Assembly (NCBI GenBank): GCA_004296885.1
Contig: SCVN01000011.1
Location: forward strand, 1 to 54,923
From: Nitrospirota bacterium
GTDB taxonomy: Bacteria > Nitrospirota > Nitrospiria > Nitrospirales > Nitrospiraceae
Direction of reading: 5' to 3'
DNA length: 54,923 nt
The notes under the pieces: model-generated
What the model saw: the letters and a program-made list of their open reading frames with translations, nothing else
The model's database searches: none
Told to the model about the DNA's origin: nothing
Part shown: piece by piece, positions 44,414 through 53,785 of the stretch
Numbering within the stretch: the stretch's first letter is position 1
How the letters are laid out: every line of letters begins with the position of its first letter
Position numbers and translations under genes: made by a program

Positions 44414-47400
44414 CTCGTCACGCTCCTCGTCTGTTCGCTGATCGCCGTCAGCAGCGTCGCTTTCTTGATGGGCTTGATGAGGTGGGCCGTGCAGCCCGCC
44501 TCCAGGCTCTTGCGGATCTCTTCCGGAAGCGCGTTCGCCGTCAGCGCGACAATCGGCGTGGGCGTCCGGCCTTGTTCCTGCTCCCACTGCCTGATCGCCC
44601 TCGTGGCGCTGTGGCCGTCCATCACCGGCATCTGGACATCCATCAAGACCAGATCGTAGCGGCTTTGCTGAAACTTGTCCACGGCGACTTGCCCATGCTC
44701 GGCGACATCGATGACATAGGGCAACGTCTTCACATACGACAGAATGAGCAGGCGATTGTCCGGCGAGTCTTCGACCAGCAGAATGCGCAACGCCGGCACG
44801 TCTTCGGAGCGGCCCGCCGGCGCCTCCGGCGCAGCCTTGATCTGACCCAATACGGCGGAGATGGCGTGCATCAGATCGGTTCGTTTGATCGGCTTAACCA
44901 GATAGCCGGCGAGGCCGACGTGCCGAGCGCGGGCGATGTCCCCGCTGCGATTGTCCGAACTGAGCATGAGCACCCTGGCGTCACCGATCTGTTTGAGGCG
45001 CTCCGCCACCTGAAACCCGTCCTGGCCCGCGATGCTGCGCTCCAACAGGACCAGTTGGTACGGCAAACCCGCGGCCCTGGCCCGTTCGAACTCGCGCAGG
45101 CCGGCCTCCCCGCTGGCCGCTTCCGTGACCGATGCCCCCCAGGCGGAGCAACTTTCCTTCATGATCATCCGATCGGTGTCCCGATCATCCATCAATAGGA
45201 TGCGAAGCCCTTTCAATTCCACCGGTGCAGCAGACGCAACGTGGCTCGGCCGGGTGTGTACGCCAAAGCCGGCCGTAAAATGAAACGTGCTGCCCCGGCC
45301 AACCTCGCTGTCGACCCAGATGCGCCCCCCCATCAGCTCCACCAACCGCTTGGCAATGGCCAACCCCAGCCCTGTGCCCCCATATTGTCTGGTGGTCGAG
45401 GCATCCGCCTGGGTGAACCGCTCAAAAATCACGCCCACCTTGTCTGCGTCGATGCCGATCCCCGTGTCCGCAACCGAGAACGTCAGACGGCCCGGCTCCT
45501 GGGCATCCAATTCCGGTTCGACCAGCAATCTGATGGCGCCTCGGTCCGTAAATTTGATCGCGTTCCCCATCAGGTTGAGCAGCACCTGCCGCAGACGGCT
45601 CGGGTCGCCTTCGAGCACGGACGGGATGCGGGGACTGACCTGCCACGTCAACGTCAATCCCTTTTCTTGCGCACGGATCGCCACCATCTCGACGGTTTTC
45701 TCGATCAATTCGCGGAGATCAAAGCCGACCCGCTCCATCTCCAGATGCCCGGCCTCCACTTTGGACAAATCCAGGATGTCGTTGATCAACTCCAGCAGAT
45801 TGCCTCCCGCGCGCTGAAAAATTTTGACATATTCCGACTGTTCTCGCGTCAACGGCGTTTCCAGGAGCAGGTCGGCGATGCCGATGATCGCGTTCATCGG
45901 CGTGCGAATCTCGTGGCTCATACTGGCCAGGAACTCACTCTTGGCCCGGTTGGCTGACTCGGCCGCCTCTTTGGCCTTGTGCAATGCGGCCTCCGCCTGC
46001 TTGCGCTCGGTGATATCACGAGCCGCCGCCTGGAAGCCGACCACCTGTCCCCTCTCTTCCAGAATTTGCACGTTCTGTCCGATCCAGACCTCGGTCCCGT
46101 CCTTTCGCACGGCGGGAAACTCAAAATAGGTGCTGGGGATCTTGCGGAGGAACTGCCGGCCGTAGAACCGCTCGGCGGCCGCGCGGGCATCCGGCCGGAT
46201 CAAATCGACGAACCGCCGGCCGAGGAGCTCTTGCTCCGAATACTGCATGATGCGGGAGGCCGTCGGGTTCACAAACACAAAGCACCCCGTGGGATCGGTC
46301 CGGTAGATGATGTCCGTCGCGAGGTCCACCAGTTGCCGGTATCGCACTTCGCTGCCGCGCAGGGCTTCTTCCGCCCGCTTTCGTTCCGTGATGTCCCGGA
46401 AAACGCCGCGCGTCAGCATGAGCCCGCCCTGGTCGTCGTACCGGCCGGTCGCACTGCCCTCCACAAATACCTTCCCGCCGGATTTCGTGATGAACGCGGT
46501 CTCGAACCGCTCGACGTTCACCCCCCGGAACAGGCCATCCAGCACGGCCCGGAATTGGTCCCGGTTGTCCGGGTGAATCACATCCATGACCGAGTTGCGG
46601 GCCAGGTCGGCGTCGTCATATCCCAACGCGCGGCGCCAGGGCGGATTGGCATAGACGACCCGTCCATCCGGCGTCGCCAGCTGGATGAGGTCCGTGGTAT
46701 TTTCAAACAGGTCCCGGAACCGCCGTTCACTGTCGCGCAAGGCGGCCTCCACCTGCTTCCGTTCGGTCACGTCGCGCGCGATCCCCAGCACCTCCACCAC
46801 ACGACCGTCCTGCATCTGCGGGGTGATCGTGAATTCGCCGGTCACATACTCGCCCGATTTCGTGCAGACGCGCATCTCGACGGGCGCCACCGTCTGGCCG
46901 GCCAGAATCTGCTGAAATCGCTGGGTCGACAGGGCTGCGTCCTCGGGGTGCAGGAGCGCCAGATACGGCTTCCCGATCCATTCCTCGCGAGGAAACCCGG
47001 TGTATCGGTCGAAGGCCGAGTTCACGGACGTAATGACGCCTTGCGGGGAAATCGTAAAAATGACGTCGGTGGCCGTTTCCACGAAACTCCGGTAGCGTTG
47101 TTCCGAATCGCGCAGCCGATCCTCCACGCGCTTCTGCTCGGTGATGTCGCGCGAGACGCCCATTACACCCACCACCGCGCCCTCGGGGTTGCGCACGACC
47201 GAGGCCGACAAGAGACAGGGGAACAGCTCTCCGCTCCTGCGCTTGTTGAGAATTTCCTGCATGTGCCGCTCTTGTCCGACCACCGCCGCGTTGACCGTCG
47301 CCCCTTCTCCGACGTCGGCATACAGGATATTGACCGATTGCCCCAGGACCTCCTCCCGGCGATACCCGAACGCCGCTTCGGCGGCCGGATTGAATTCGAT

Positions 47401-47982
47401 GATGCGCCGGTGCTTGTCCGCCGCCACGATCATGTCCATGGAACTGGCGATCAGATTTCCGGCGAAGGCCCTGGAGGTTTGCAGCGCCGCCACCAGACGT
47501 CGCATCTCCAATTTCCTGACAACCTGGCCACTCAGCAGCCGCAACGCTTCCGACTGCTCCGGGGTAAGCTGCCGCGGCTGCCGGTCGATCACGCAGAGGG
47601 TGCCGATGGCGTGTCCATGGGGCGTCATGAGCGGAACGCCGGCGTAAAACCGAATCCGGGGATCGGCGGTCACGAAGGGATGGTCTCTGAACCGCTCATC
47701 CTGGCCGGCATCGGGCACGACCAGCAGATCCCGTTGAAGAATGGTGTGGTCGCAAAAGGCCAGCTCGCGGGCGGTTTCGGACAGGTCCAGCCCCAATCTC
47801 GACTTGAACCACTGACGGGCGGCATCGATCAGTCCGATCGCGGCGATCGGGACGCCGCAGATCGTCGCCGCGAGCCTGGTCAGCTCGTCGAAGTCCTCTT
47901 CGGGCGGCGTATCGAGGATTTCATAGCGGGCCAGGTCTTCGAGCCGGGCCGCTTCATCCTGCGGGAGAGGCACCTGCTGCAT
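44410..47982 (-). CDS. Hybrid sensor histidine kinase: GAF, four PAS, HisKA, HATPase, two receivers
   Basis: Cytoplasmic sensor of 1190 residues without membrane helices. N-terminal GAF domain (about 20-165), four PAS/PAC units (about 170-660, each followed by RDITE-type linkers), HisKA with His690 in SHEIRTPMNAI, an ATPase domain with N-box NLMGNAIKFTD, DTGIGI and GGTGLGLAI, then receiver 1 (about 923-1048) and receiver 2 (about 1063-1185). Receiver 2 has Asp1115 (LVLMDVQMPVMDG). In receiver 1 the phosphoacceptor position reads VLLERSIAGQDG, Glu981 instead of Asp, so it is probably not phosphorylated. Several PAS domains could bind small ligands or flavin; none is identified. Confidence 0.93.
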   Translation of the reverse strand: MQQVPLPQDEAARLEDLARYEILDTPPEEDFDELTRLAATICGVPIAAIGLIDAARQWFKSRLGLDLSETARELAFCDHTILQRDLLVVPDAGQDERFRDHPFVTADPRIRFYAGVPLMTPHGHAIGTLCVIDRQPRQLTPEQSEALRLLSGQVVRKLEMRRLVAALQTSRAFAGNLIASSMDMIVAADKHRRIIEFNPAAEAAFGYRREEVLGQSVNILYADVGEGATVNAAVVGQERHMQEILNKRRSGELFPCLLSASVVRNPEGAVVGVMGVSRDITEQKRVEDRLRDSEQRYRSFVETATDVIFTISPQGVITSVNSAFDRYTGFPREEWIGKPYLALLHPEDAALSTQRFQQILAGQTVAPVEMRVCTKSGEYVTGEFTITPQMQDGRVVEVLGIARDVTERKQVEAALRDSERRFRDLFENTTDLIQLATPDGRVVYANPPWRRALGYDDADLARNSVMDVIHPDNRDQFRAVLDGLFRGVNVERFETAFITKSGGKVFVEGSATGRYDDQGGLMLTRGVFRDITERKRAEEALRGSEVRYRQLVDLATDIIYRTDPTGCFVFVNPTASRIMQYSEQELLGRRFVDLIRPDARAAAERFYGRQFLRKIPSTYFEFPAVRKDGTEVWIGQNVQILEERGQVVGFQAAARDITERKQAEAALHKAKEAAESANRAKSEFLASMSHEIRTPMNAIIGIADLLLETPLTREQSEYVKIFQRAGGNLLELINDILDLSKVEAGHLEMERVGFDLRELIEKTVEMVAIRAQEKGLTLTWQVSPRIPSVLEGDPSRLRQVLLNLMGNAIKFTDRGAIRLLVEPELDAQEPGRLTFSVADTGIGIDADKVGVIFERFTQADASTTRQYGGTGLGLAIAKRLVELMGGRIWVDSEVGRGSTFHFTAGFGVHTRPSHVASAAPVELKGLRILLMDDRDTDRMIMKESCSAWGASVTEAASGEAGLREFERARAAGLPYQLVLLERSIAGQDGFQVAERLKQIGDARVLMLSSDNRSGDIARARHVGLAGYLVKPIKRTDLMHAISAVLGQIKAAPEAPAGRSEDVPALRILLVEDSPDNRLLILSYVKTLPYVIDVAEHGQVAVDKFQQSRYDLVLMDVQMPVMDGHSATRAIRQWEQEQGRTPTPIVALTANALPEEIRKSLEAGCTAHLIKPIKKATLLTAISEQTRSVTR

Positions 47983-48024
47983 GTGACGTCCTTTTCGACG
48001 GCGGCCCGGCGCCGGCAGGCGGGA

Positions 48025-49047
48025 TCAGCCCCGCGTAGCGGCTTTCACCCGATTACGCCCCCCGTGCTTGGCCTGATAGAGGGCCCGGTCGGCCGCCTCG
48101 ATCAATCCCGCGGGCTTGTCTCCCCGAGCCGGCACGGTCGCCGCCACGCCGGCGCTGATCGTCACGACCCGTTTGACTCGGGACTGGTCATGCGGCATGG
48201 CGCAGGCTTCGATCTGTTCACGGAACGTTTCCGCCACCGCGATCGCCCCATCGGCATCCGTCCCCGGGAGCACGACGGCGAACTCCTCCCCTCCATACCG
48301 GGCGACCAGATCGCCGGGACGCTTGATGCCCCGGCCGAGGACCCCGGCGATGCGCTTCAAACAGAGGTCGCCGGCTTGATGACCGTACGTGTCGTTGTAG
48401 GCCTTGAAGTCATCCACGTCGATCAGCACCAGGGACAGGCTCCGGCCTGATCGTATGGCCCGTTTCCATTCATGCTCCAATACGTCGTCGAAACGCCGGC
48501 GATTCGGAATGACGGTGAGACCGTCCAGCTCCGACCGGCTCAACAGCATCTTATTGGCGACCTCCAGTCGCCGGGTGACCTCCACCAGTTCCCGCTCACG
48601 GGCCTTGCGGGCGTCGAGCTCACGCTTCAGGTTCAGGCCGGCGGACACCCGGGCCAGGAACTCGACCTTCCGGATGGGTTTCATGATGTAGTCCACGACT
48701 CCGGCGGAAAAAGCCTTCGTCAGCGTCCGCTCCTCAGTTGCCACCGTCACCATGATGATCGGGATATCCCGCAGCGCCTCGACCGCCTTGATCTTCCGGC
48801 ACGCCTCCACCCCGTCGATGTCCGACATGATGTGATCCATCAGAATCAGATCGGGCAATGGCTGGTCGAGAGCCGGCCGGGGCATCCCCAGCACCTTGAA
48901 CGCGGCACGGGCGGACTCGACCGCCTGCACATCGCGATACCGTGCGCCCGTGAGAATCGACCGGAGCAGGAGCCGGCTCTCCTCCGCATCGTCGACAATC
49001 AAAATGCGGCTCGGCTCGCTTGCGCTAGGCCCTCTCGCATTGGGCAT
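48025..49047 (-). CDS. Response regulator with active-type GGDEF domain (diguanylate cyclase)
   Basis: PleD/WspR-like enzyme expected to make c-di-GMP when phosphorylated. The 340-residue protein has a receiver with Asp71 ([13 protein letters not shown]), a coiled linker (about 140-175) and a GGDEF domain with NRRRFDD, the catalytic GGEEF (252-256) and the product-inhibition I-site RPGD (243-246) five residues earlier. ATG 49047 follows GGAGGA. It is the intact member of a tandem pair; its neighbour at 49149 is similar along its full length but has lost the catalytic motif. Confidence 0.92.
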   Translation of the reverse strand: MPNARGPSASEPSRILIVDDAEESRLLLRSILTGARYRDVQAVESARAAFKVLGMPRPALDQPLPDLILMDHIMSDIDGVEACRKIKAVEALRDIPIIMVTVATEERTLTKAFSAGVVDYIMKPIRKVEFLARVSAGLNLKRELDARKARERELVEVTRRLEVANKMLLSRSELDGLTVIPNRRRFDDVLEHEWKRAIRSGRSLSLVLIDVDDFKAYNDTYGHQAGDLCLKRIAGVLGRGIKRPGDLVARYGGEEFAVVLPGTDADGAIAVAETFREQIEACAMPHDQSRVKRVVTISAGVAATVPARGDKPAGLIEAADRALYQAKHGGRNRVKAATRG

Positions 49048-49148
49048 CATTCCTCCAACTACGTACAGGCGCAGCCCTGCGTGAGGCAACGTCCGGCTGC
49101 TCTTCAGGAACATCGGGCGTCAGGGTCCAGCCGTTTCCAAACCGATGA

Positions 49149-50174
49149 TCAGTGACTGTTAAGCGCCGACATGCCGGCCTTGACCCGATTCGCCCCCTCG
49201 CCTTGCGCCTGCGTCAACGCCTGCTGCGCCGCCCGGATAAGCGGCTCCGGCTCGGTCCCGCGTTTCGGCACGGCCGTGGCCACGCCAAAACTGGCGGTGA
49301 CCCGAGCCGGACCTCCAGGCTGGGACACGGGCGACTCCATGGCCTCCACCTCCGCACGGAAGGTTTCTGCCACATACTGCGCCCCTTCGGCATGGGTCGC
49401 CGGGAGGAGGACCGCAAACGCGTCTCCTTCCCAGCGGGCGACGAGATCGCCCGAACGCCGGACTTGCCGGTTGAGCAGCCCGGCCACCCGTTTTAAACAA
49501 TGATCGCCGGCCGTCGCACCATAGGTGTCGTTGTAAGCCGCGAAGTCATCCAGGTCAACCAAGATCACGGAGGTCGGGGTTTCATCCCGCATCGCCCGCC
49601 GCCACTCCTGTTCCAGCGCATCCTCGAAGCGCCGCCGGTTCGGGATGGCCGTCAGGCTGTCCAGTGAGGCCACGCGGAGCAACATCAGGTTGCTCGCTTC
49701 GAGACGCCGCGCCAGGTCCTGCAGTTCCCGCTCATGCGCCTTGCGCATATCCTGCTCCCGCTTCACGCTCTCGATGAGGCGGATCCGCGCCAAAAACTCC
49801 ACCTCCCTGACGGGCTTGGTGACATAGTCGGCCACACCGGCCTCGAACGCCTCCTTGAGCACCTGCCCATCCGTATTGGCCGTCACCATGACGATGGGGA
49901 TTCCGGCTAGCAGCGTCACCGCCTTGATCCGCCGGCACGCCTCAATGCCGTCCATATCACCCAGGCTCTGATCCATCAGAATGACATCGGGCTGGGCCCG
50001 TTCCGTGTCCGGCTGAGGCATGCCCAAGTGATGCAAGGCCTCGCGGGCAGACCCCACGGCTTGCACCTCGCGATACCCAGCCCTCTCGAGAAACGTGCGC
50101 AAGATGAGGCGGTCCATGTCCGAATCATCGACGATGAGGATCCGGGTGCCGGGGGTCTTCGACGAGTCGTTCAT
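49149..50174 (-). CDS. Response regulator with degenerate GGDEF domain, I-site retained
   Basis: A 341-residue paralogue of the next gene. The receiver has Asp68 (VILMDQSLGDMDG). The GGDEF fold is complete (NRRRFEDALEQEW, VDLDDFAAYNDTYG) but the active site reads EGDAF (249-253): the first Gly and the catalytic Glu are replaced. The I-site RSGD (240-243) remains at the right spacing, and the late ALYxAK motif has drifted to ALTQAQ. The protein is therefore probably a c-di-GMP-binding effector or a regulator of its paralogue, not a cyclase. ATG 50174 is chosen from the MNDSSKTPGTRILIVDD start. Confidence 0.9.
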   Translation of the reverse strand: MNDSSKTPGTRILIVDDSDMDRLILRTFLERAGYREVQAVGSAREALHHLGMPQPDTERAQPDVILMDQSLGDMDGIEACRRIKAVTLLAGIPIVMVTANTDGQVLKEAFEAGVADYVTKPVREVEFLARIRLIESVKREQDMRKAHERELQDLARRLEASNLMLLRVASLDSLTAIPNRRRFEDALEQEWRRAMRDETPTSVILVDLDDFAAYNDTYGATAGDHCLKRVAGLLNRQVRRSGDLVARWEGDAFAVLLPATHAEGAQYVAETFRAEVEAMESPVSQPGGPARVTASFGVATAVPKRGTEPEPLIRAAQQALTQAQGEGANRVKAGMSALNSH

Positions 50175-50260
50175 GCGCTGCCTTGTCCCTCTTTCTGGCG
50201 ATCCCCCGATCGTCCCGGGAGCACCGCCTCTGATCCTGCGCCTCGGCCGGCCCATCCCGG

Positions 50261-51064
50261 CTAAGGCCGATGGTCGGCAATAATGCTCCAAAACTCGCGA
50301 AACAGGAACAGAAGCAGTACTCCCGCGATGGCCACGCCCAGGAGCAGCAACAGTTGCTTGCTCCCCTTATGGAGCCGGCCTTGCAGCCGAACCGGCCAGC
50401 CGGCTTCTCGCTTGGGGCGGGGCCCTCCCGCGCCGGCCTTGCCGGCCATCGCTATCACACACTCGGGACAGCGGCCAAGACTGAACTCGGCTTCCGAGTG
50501 GGCTTCCACATAGACTTCGATCTGATTCCAATATCCCCGGTCATCCCGAATCTTCTTGCAGGACACGCACATCGGAAAGCACCCGCGCAGCGTCTTCACC
50601 TCCTGCAGCGACGCCTCCAGTTCCTCCGTCCGTTGCGTGAGTTCCCGCTCCCGCGCTTTCCGTCGGTCCATTTCCTGTTTCAACGCCAGGGCCGAGCGGA
50701 CCCGTGCCAGCAGCTCGAACTTGTTCACCGGCTTGGTGATATAGTCGACCGCGCCGGCGGCGAAGGCCCTGACCAAGGTCGAGGTCGCCGTCGCCACCGT
50801 CACCATCAGGATCGGGATGTCCTTCAGATGGGGTATTTCCTTGATCTGCTGGCAGGCGTCGATCCCGTTGAGCTCCGGCATCTCGATATCCATGAGGATC
50901 AGGTCGATCTTCGGGCCCGGGCTATCCGGGTCATTGACCGACGCATACGTGAACGCATCGGGCAGCGATTCGGCCGTGACCACATCCGCATATCCGCCCG
51001 CCTTGAGAAATGTCTCCAAGAGCTGCCGCTGGTCGACCGAATCGTCAATAATCAGAATGCGCAT
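50261..51064 (-). CDS. Receiver protein with zinc-finger-like module and C-terminal membrane anchor
   Basis: A 267-residue protein: receiver (1-125, Asp59 in LILMDIEMPELNG), coiled linker (about 128-158), a cysteine module CFPMCVSC...CPEC (Cys162, 166, 169, 199, 202) of the kind found at the C-terminus of some signalling proteins with GYWNQIEVYVEAHS, and a final membrane helix (about 237-256). The C-terminal anchor places the receiver at the inner membrane on the cytoplasmic side. ATG 51064 is the start; 25 bp separate it from mscS, suggesting joint expression. Confidence 0.85.
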   Translation of the reverse strand: MRILIIDDSVDQRQLLETFLKAGGYADVVTAESLPDAFTYASVNDPDSPGPKIDLILMDIEMPELNGIDACQQIKEIPHLKDIPILMVTVATATSTLVRAFAAGAVDYITKPVNKFELLARVRSALALKQEMDRRKARERELTQRTEELEASLQEVKTLRGCFPMCVSCKKIRDDRGYWNQIEVYVEAHSEAEFSLGRCPECVIAMAGKAGAGGPRPKREAGWPVRLQGRLHKGSKQLLLLLGVAIAGVLLLFLFREFWSIIADHRP

Positions 51065-51089
51065 CCGCCTGTGTCCTGCTCTCGTATAC

Positions 51090-51890
51090 TTAGGAGGGGC
51101 CGAGCAGCCGCACTTCCTGTTGCGGGAACGGAATGTCGATCCGTTGGGCGCGAAATTCTTCGACGATCGTGCGGTACAGTTCCGCCTGGGCCGGCAGATA
51201 GTCCGCCACTTTGACCCAGGGCTGGATCGAGACGGTGATGGCGGAATCGGCCAGCACCGCAATCCCCACCAGCGGTACCGGCTCCTTCAACACGCGGGGA
51301 TTGGCGAGTACGAGCCCTCGCACGACCGTCAGCGCCTTGTTCACATCCGCTCCATAGGCCACCCCCACCGTCAGCTTCAGCTGCCGCACGTCGCCGAAAT
51401 TATGCAGCACCTCCCCGATGACCTTGCGGTTGGGAATCACGACGCGGGACCGGTCCGCATGCGCCAGCGTCGTCGAAAAGATGCTGATCGCGGCGACCTG
51501 CCCCTCTACGCCGATCAGTTCGATATATTCGCCCACCCGGTAGGGCTTGGTAAAAATGATCGTCAGCCCGGCGATCATGTCGCTGAGCACTCCTTGCATG
51601 GCGATGCCGACCCCCAGCCCCACCACGCCAATGCCGGCCAGGAACGGGCCGATCTGGACGCCGAGCTTCTCCAGAGCGGTCAGGAGGACGAACAAGAGGA
51701 CGAGTCCCCTGGCCAGCCGGACGAGCAACATCCGGACCGGCGGCTCCATGTCCTGTTGTTGGAGCACTCGCTGGAGGGCATTGCCGACCCATCGGGCCAG
51801 CACAAGCCCAAGGCCCAGAATCGCCAAGGCCCCCAGCACCTGGAACCCGTACGTGACGAGGAGATCGAGGATGTGATCCGTGATCGCCAT
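51090..51890 (-). CDS. mscS: Small-conductance mechanosensitive channel MscS
   Basis: Tension-gated inner-membrane channel of 266 residues, the minimal MscS layout: TM1 (VLGALAILGLGLVLARWVG), TM2, pore-lining TM3 (FLAGIGVVGLGVGIAMQGVL), beta domain (GEYIELIGVEGQVAAISIF, VIPNRKVIGEVL) and alpha/beta end. ATG 51890. It stands between the AsmA-like gene (upstream, 68 bp) and the receiver-anchor gene (25 bp downstream), so channel and signalling genes probably share a transcript. Confidence 0.94.
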   Translation of the reverse strand: MAITDHILDLLVTYGFQVLGALAILGLGLVLARWVGNALQRVLQQQDMEPPVRMLLVRLARGLVLLFVLLTALEKLGVQIGPFLAGIGVVGLGVGIAMQGVLSDMIAGLTIIFTKPYRVGEYIELIGVEGQVAAISIFSTTLAHADRSRVVIPNRKVIGEVLHNFGDVRQLKLTVGVAYGADVNKALTVVRGLVLANPRVLKEPVPLVGIAVLADSAITVSIQPWVKVADYLPAQAELYRTIVEEFRAQRIDIPFPQQEVRLLGPS

Positions 51891-51958
51891 AACCCTCTGT
51901 ACGTTGTGTCCCCTCGGGGCGGGCGGCGCCGAACGCCAAACGACCGCGGCGCCAGAGA

Positions 51959-53785
51959 TTAGAACGGAAGCTTCAGACCTCCGGGCAACAGTTTCTCCGC
52001 GGGATTCGACGGCAGCACCGAACCGAAAGAGCCCTGCGTCAAACGGGATGCCAGTTCGTTCCCGATACCTCCCAGCCCGCTGAAGCTGCTCTTGAGCTCG
52101 TTCAACGGCCCGCCGGCCTTGGCCATGACCGCCGCTTGCAACTCCTTCGTGAACTGGTCCGCCAGGGCCTGCACCTGCTTCCCCACCGCGTCTTTCAGGA
52201 TGCGATCCAGGTCGGAGGTGAGATGCACGTCATACTGCTCGACCGTGCCGGAAACCTCGGCCTTCACCGTGAACCCGGTCACACTCGACAAGGCTCCCTC
52301 GATCGCTTTGATCACGGGATTGGCCGCGTCCGGCTTGCCCGCTGTCAGCTTCACCGACTGGAGCCCGACGGTCGCCTGGCCCGCCAAGGCCTGGCCGCTC
52401 ACCGTCACCTGCAGATCCGCATCGGCCACCGCCTTCCCCAGAGTCACAGGCCAGTCGGCGCTGTCGGAGAGGGTCACCGACTGCACCTGATAGCCCTGGA
52501 CCCGTACCTGCGCGTGATCCCTCGGTGAAGCCGGCGCCACGCGATTCATCGATCCGTCAAGGCGGATGGACTGGACTCCCTTGAGCTTGTCGCCGGCAAA
52601 GGCAAAGGTCAGCGGCTTGCCGAGGATATGCTGGTCCGGGGTGATGTTCTCGATCGTGCCGTCGAGGTCCCCCACCTCCAACTGCGCGGACACCTTAGCC
52701 GAACGGATCAGGAAATCGGGCAGCGGCTCTCGCTCCGCAAACCGGACCTCCACTCCTTTGCCGCGAATCGGCTTCACAACTTCCGGCCCTTTCGATTGGA
52801 CTTGCGCCTGCGCGAGCATCGGCTGCACTTTCCCGTACCACACCAGCCCCTGCCGCACCCACTCCCCGCCCTTCCCCCCCAACAATATCCCGCTCATGTT
52901 GGCCAGGCCCTGGGGAGACAACCGGTATTTTTCCTGGAGGCGCTGCACGTCTTCTTGCGGCGCCTTGATGGCTTGGTCCACCCGCTGCTTGAGATCGGCC
53001 AGTTGCCGGTCAAAATCGGTCTTGGCGCTCTTGATCCGCTCGAGGTCTCGTTCCAGGTCCTTCTGGATCGCCGCCACCTCGCTGGTCGCACCCAGAATCC
53101 CCCCCAGACCTCCCTTGGTGGAAGACTTCAGTTTTTCAATGCGGGCCTTATAGTCGTTCAGCTTCTGTTGGTCCGGCAGCTCCGCCAGCCGTTTTTTCCA
53201 ATTGTCCTGCTCCTTCTTGATGTCGGCCTGCAACGACTCCGCGAGCTTGACGGACTGGAGGTCGGCGCCGGCCATGACGGTATTGATGTCAGGGACCTCA
53301 AACGACGGCAGGGGAATGTTCGCGGCAAGTTTCGCGACCGTGCTTGGTTCATGGGAAGGCACCACCGCGCCGGAGGACTGCCGCTGCGTGCCGAATCGCA
53401 GACCCTCCACCGCCATCTCTTCAACAATCACCTTCCGTCGGAACAGATTCAGCCCGTCCAGCGACATGGCGATACGCGCCACTTCTACGGCATTGGTCAT
53501 CGGCTCATCGGGGTTGGTCACCTGCAAGCGGATCAGGGTCAATCCCAGCGGCGACAGGGTCACATGGGCGGCCCCGAGTTCCACCTTGGCCCCTACGAGC
53601 TTCGTCCCCGTCTGTTCGATCATGCGTTTGACGAAGGGATCGACCAAGAAGAGCCAGACGAGGGCGAGCAAGGCCGTCAGGCCGACAAAGGCGCCAAGCC
53701 CCCACCAGCGAATCCAGCCTTCGTGCTTGGGCTTCTTCGGGTCTTTGGGTTCGTGGGCCGGCGGAGGGGCCGTCTTCTCCGTCAC
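51959..53785 (-). CDS. AsmA-like envelope protein, TIGR03545 family
   Basis: Membrane-anchored periplasmic protein of 608 residues: a Pro/Lys-rich cytoplasmic tail, one helix (WGLGAFVGLTALLALVWLFL, about 29-48), then a long part with AsmA/DUF748-like beta segments (VELGAAHVTLSPLGLTLIRL) and a central coiled coil (about 190-310). The family is known mainly as the neighbour of TIGR03546 proteins, as here (4-bp ATGA overlap). Role unknown; AsmA relatives act in lipid transport or outer-membrane upkeep. Confidence 0.85.
   Translation of the reverse strand: MTEKTAPPPAHEPKDPKKPKHEGWIRWWGLGAFVGLTALLALVWLFLVDPFVKRMIEQTGTKLVGAKVELGAAHVTLSPLGLTLIRLQVTNPDEPMTNAVEVARIAMSLDGLNLFRRKVIVEEMAVEGLRFGTQRQSSGAVVPSHEPSTVAKLAANIPLPSFEVPDINTVMAGADLQSVKLAESLQADIKKEQDNWKKRLAELPDQQKLNDYKARIEKLKSSTKGGLGGILGATSEVAAIQKDLERDLERIKSAKTDFDRQLADLKQRVDQAIKAPQEDVQRLQEKYRLSPQGLANMSGILLGGKGGEWVRQGLVWYGKVQPMLAQAQVQSKGPEVVKPIRGKGVEVRFAEREPLPDFLIRSAKVSAQLEVGDLDGTIENITPDQHILGKPLTFAFAGDKLKGVQSIRLDGSMNRVAPASPRDHAQVRVQGYQVQSVTLSDSADWPVTLGKAVADADLQVTVSGQALAGQATVGLQSVKLTAGKPDAANPVIKAIEGALSSVTGFTVKAEVSGTVEQYDVHLTSDLDRILKDAVGKQVQALADQFTKELQAAVMAKAGGPLNELKSSFSGLGGIGNELASRLTQGSFGSVLPSNPAEKLLPGGLKLPF

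Noticed and set aside
45979-48450. Open reading frame of 823 codons on the plus strand
   Set aside because: It is antisense to the hybrid kinase and to part of the GGDEF gene; the protein is His/Arg/Pro-rich without any domain, typical of a GC-rich shadow frame.
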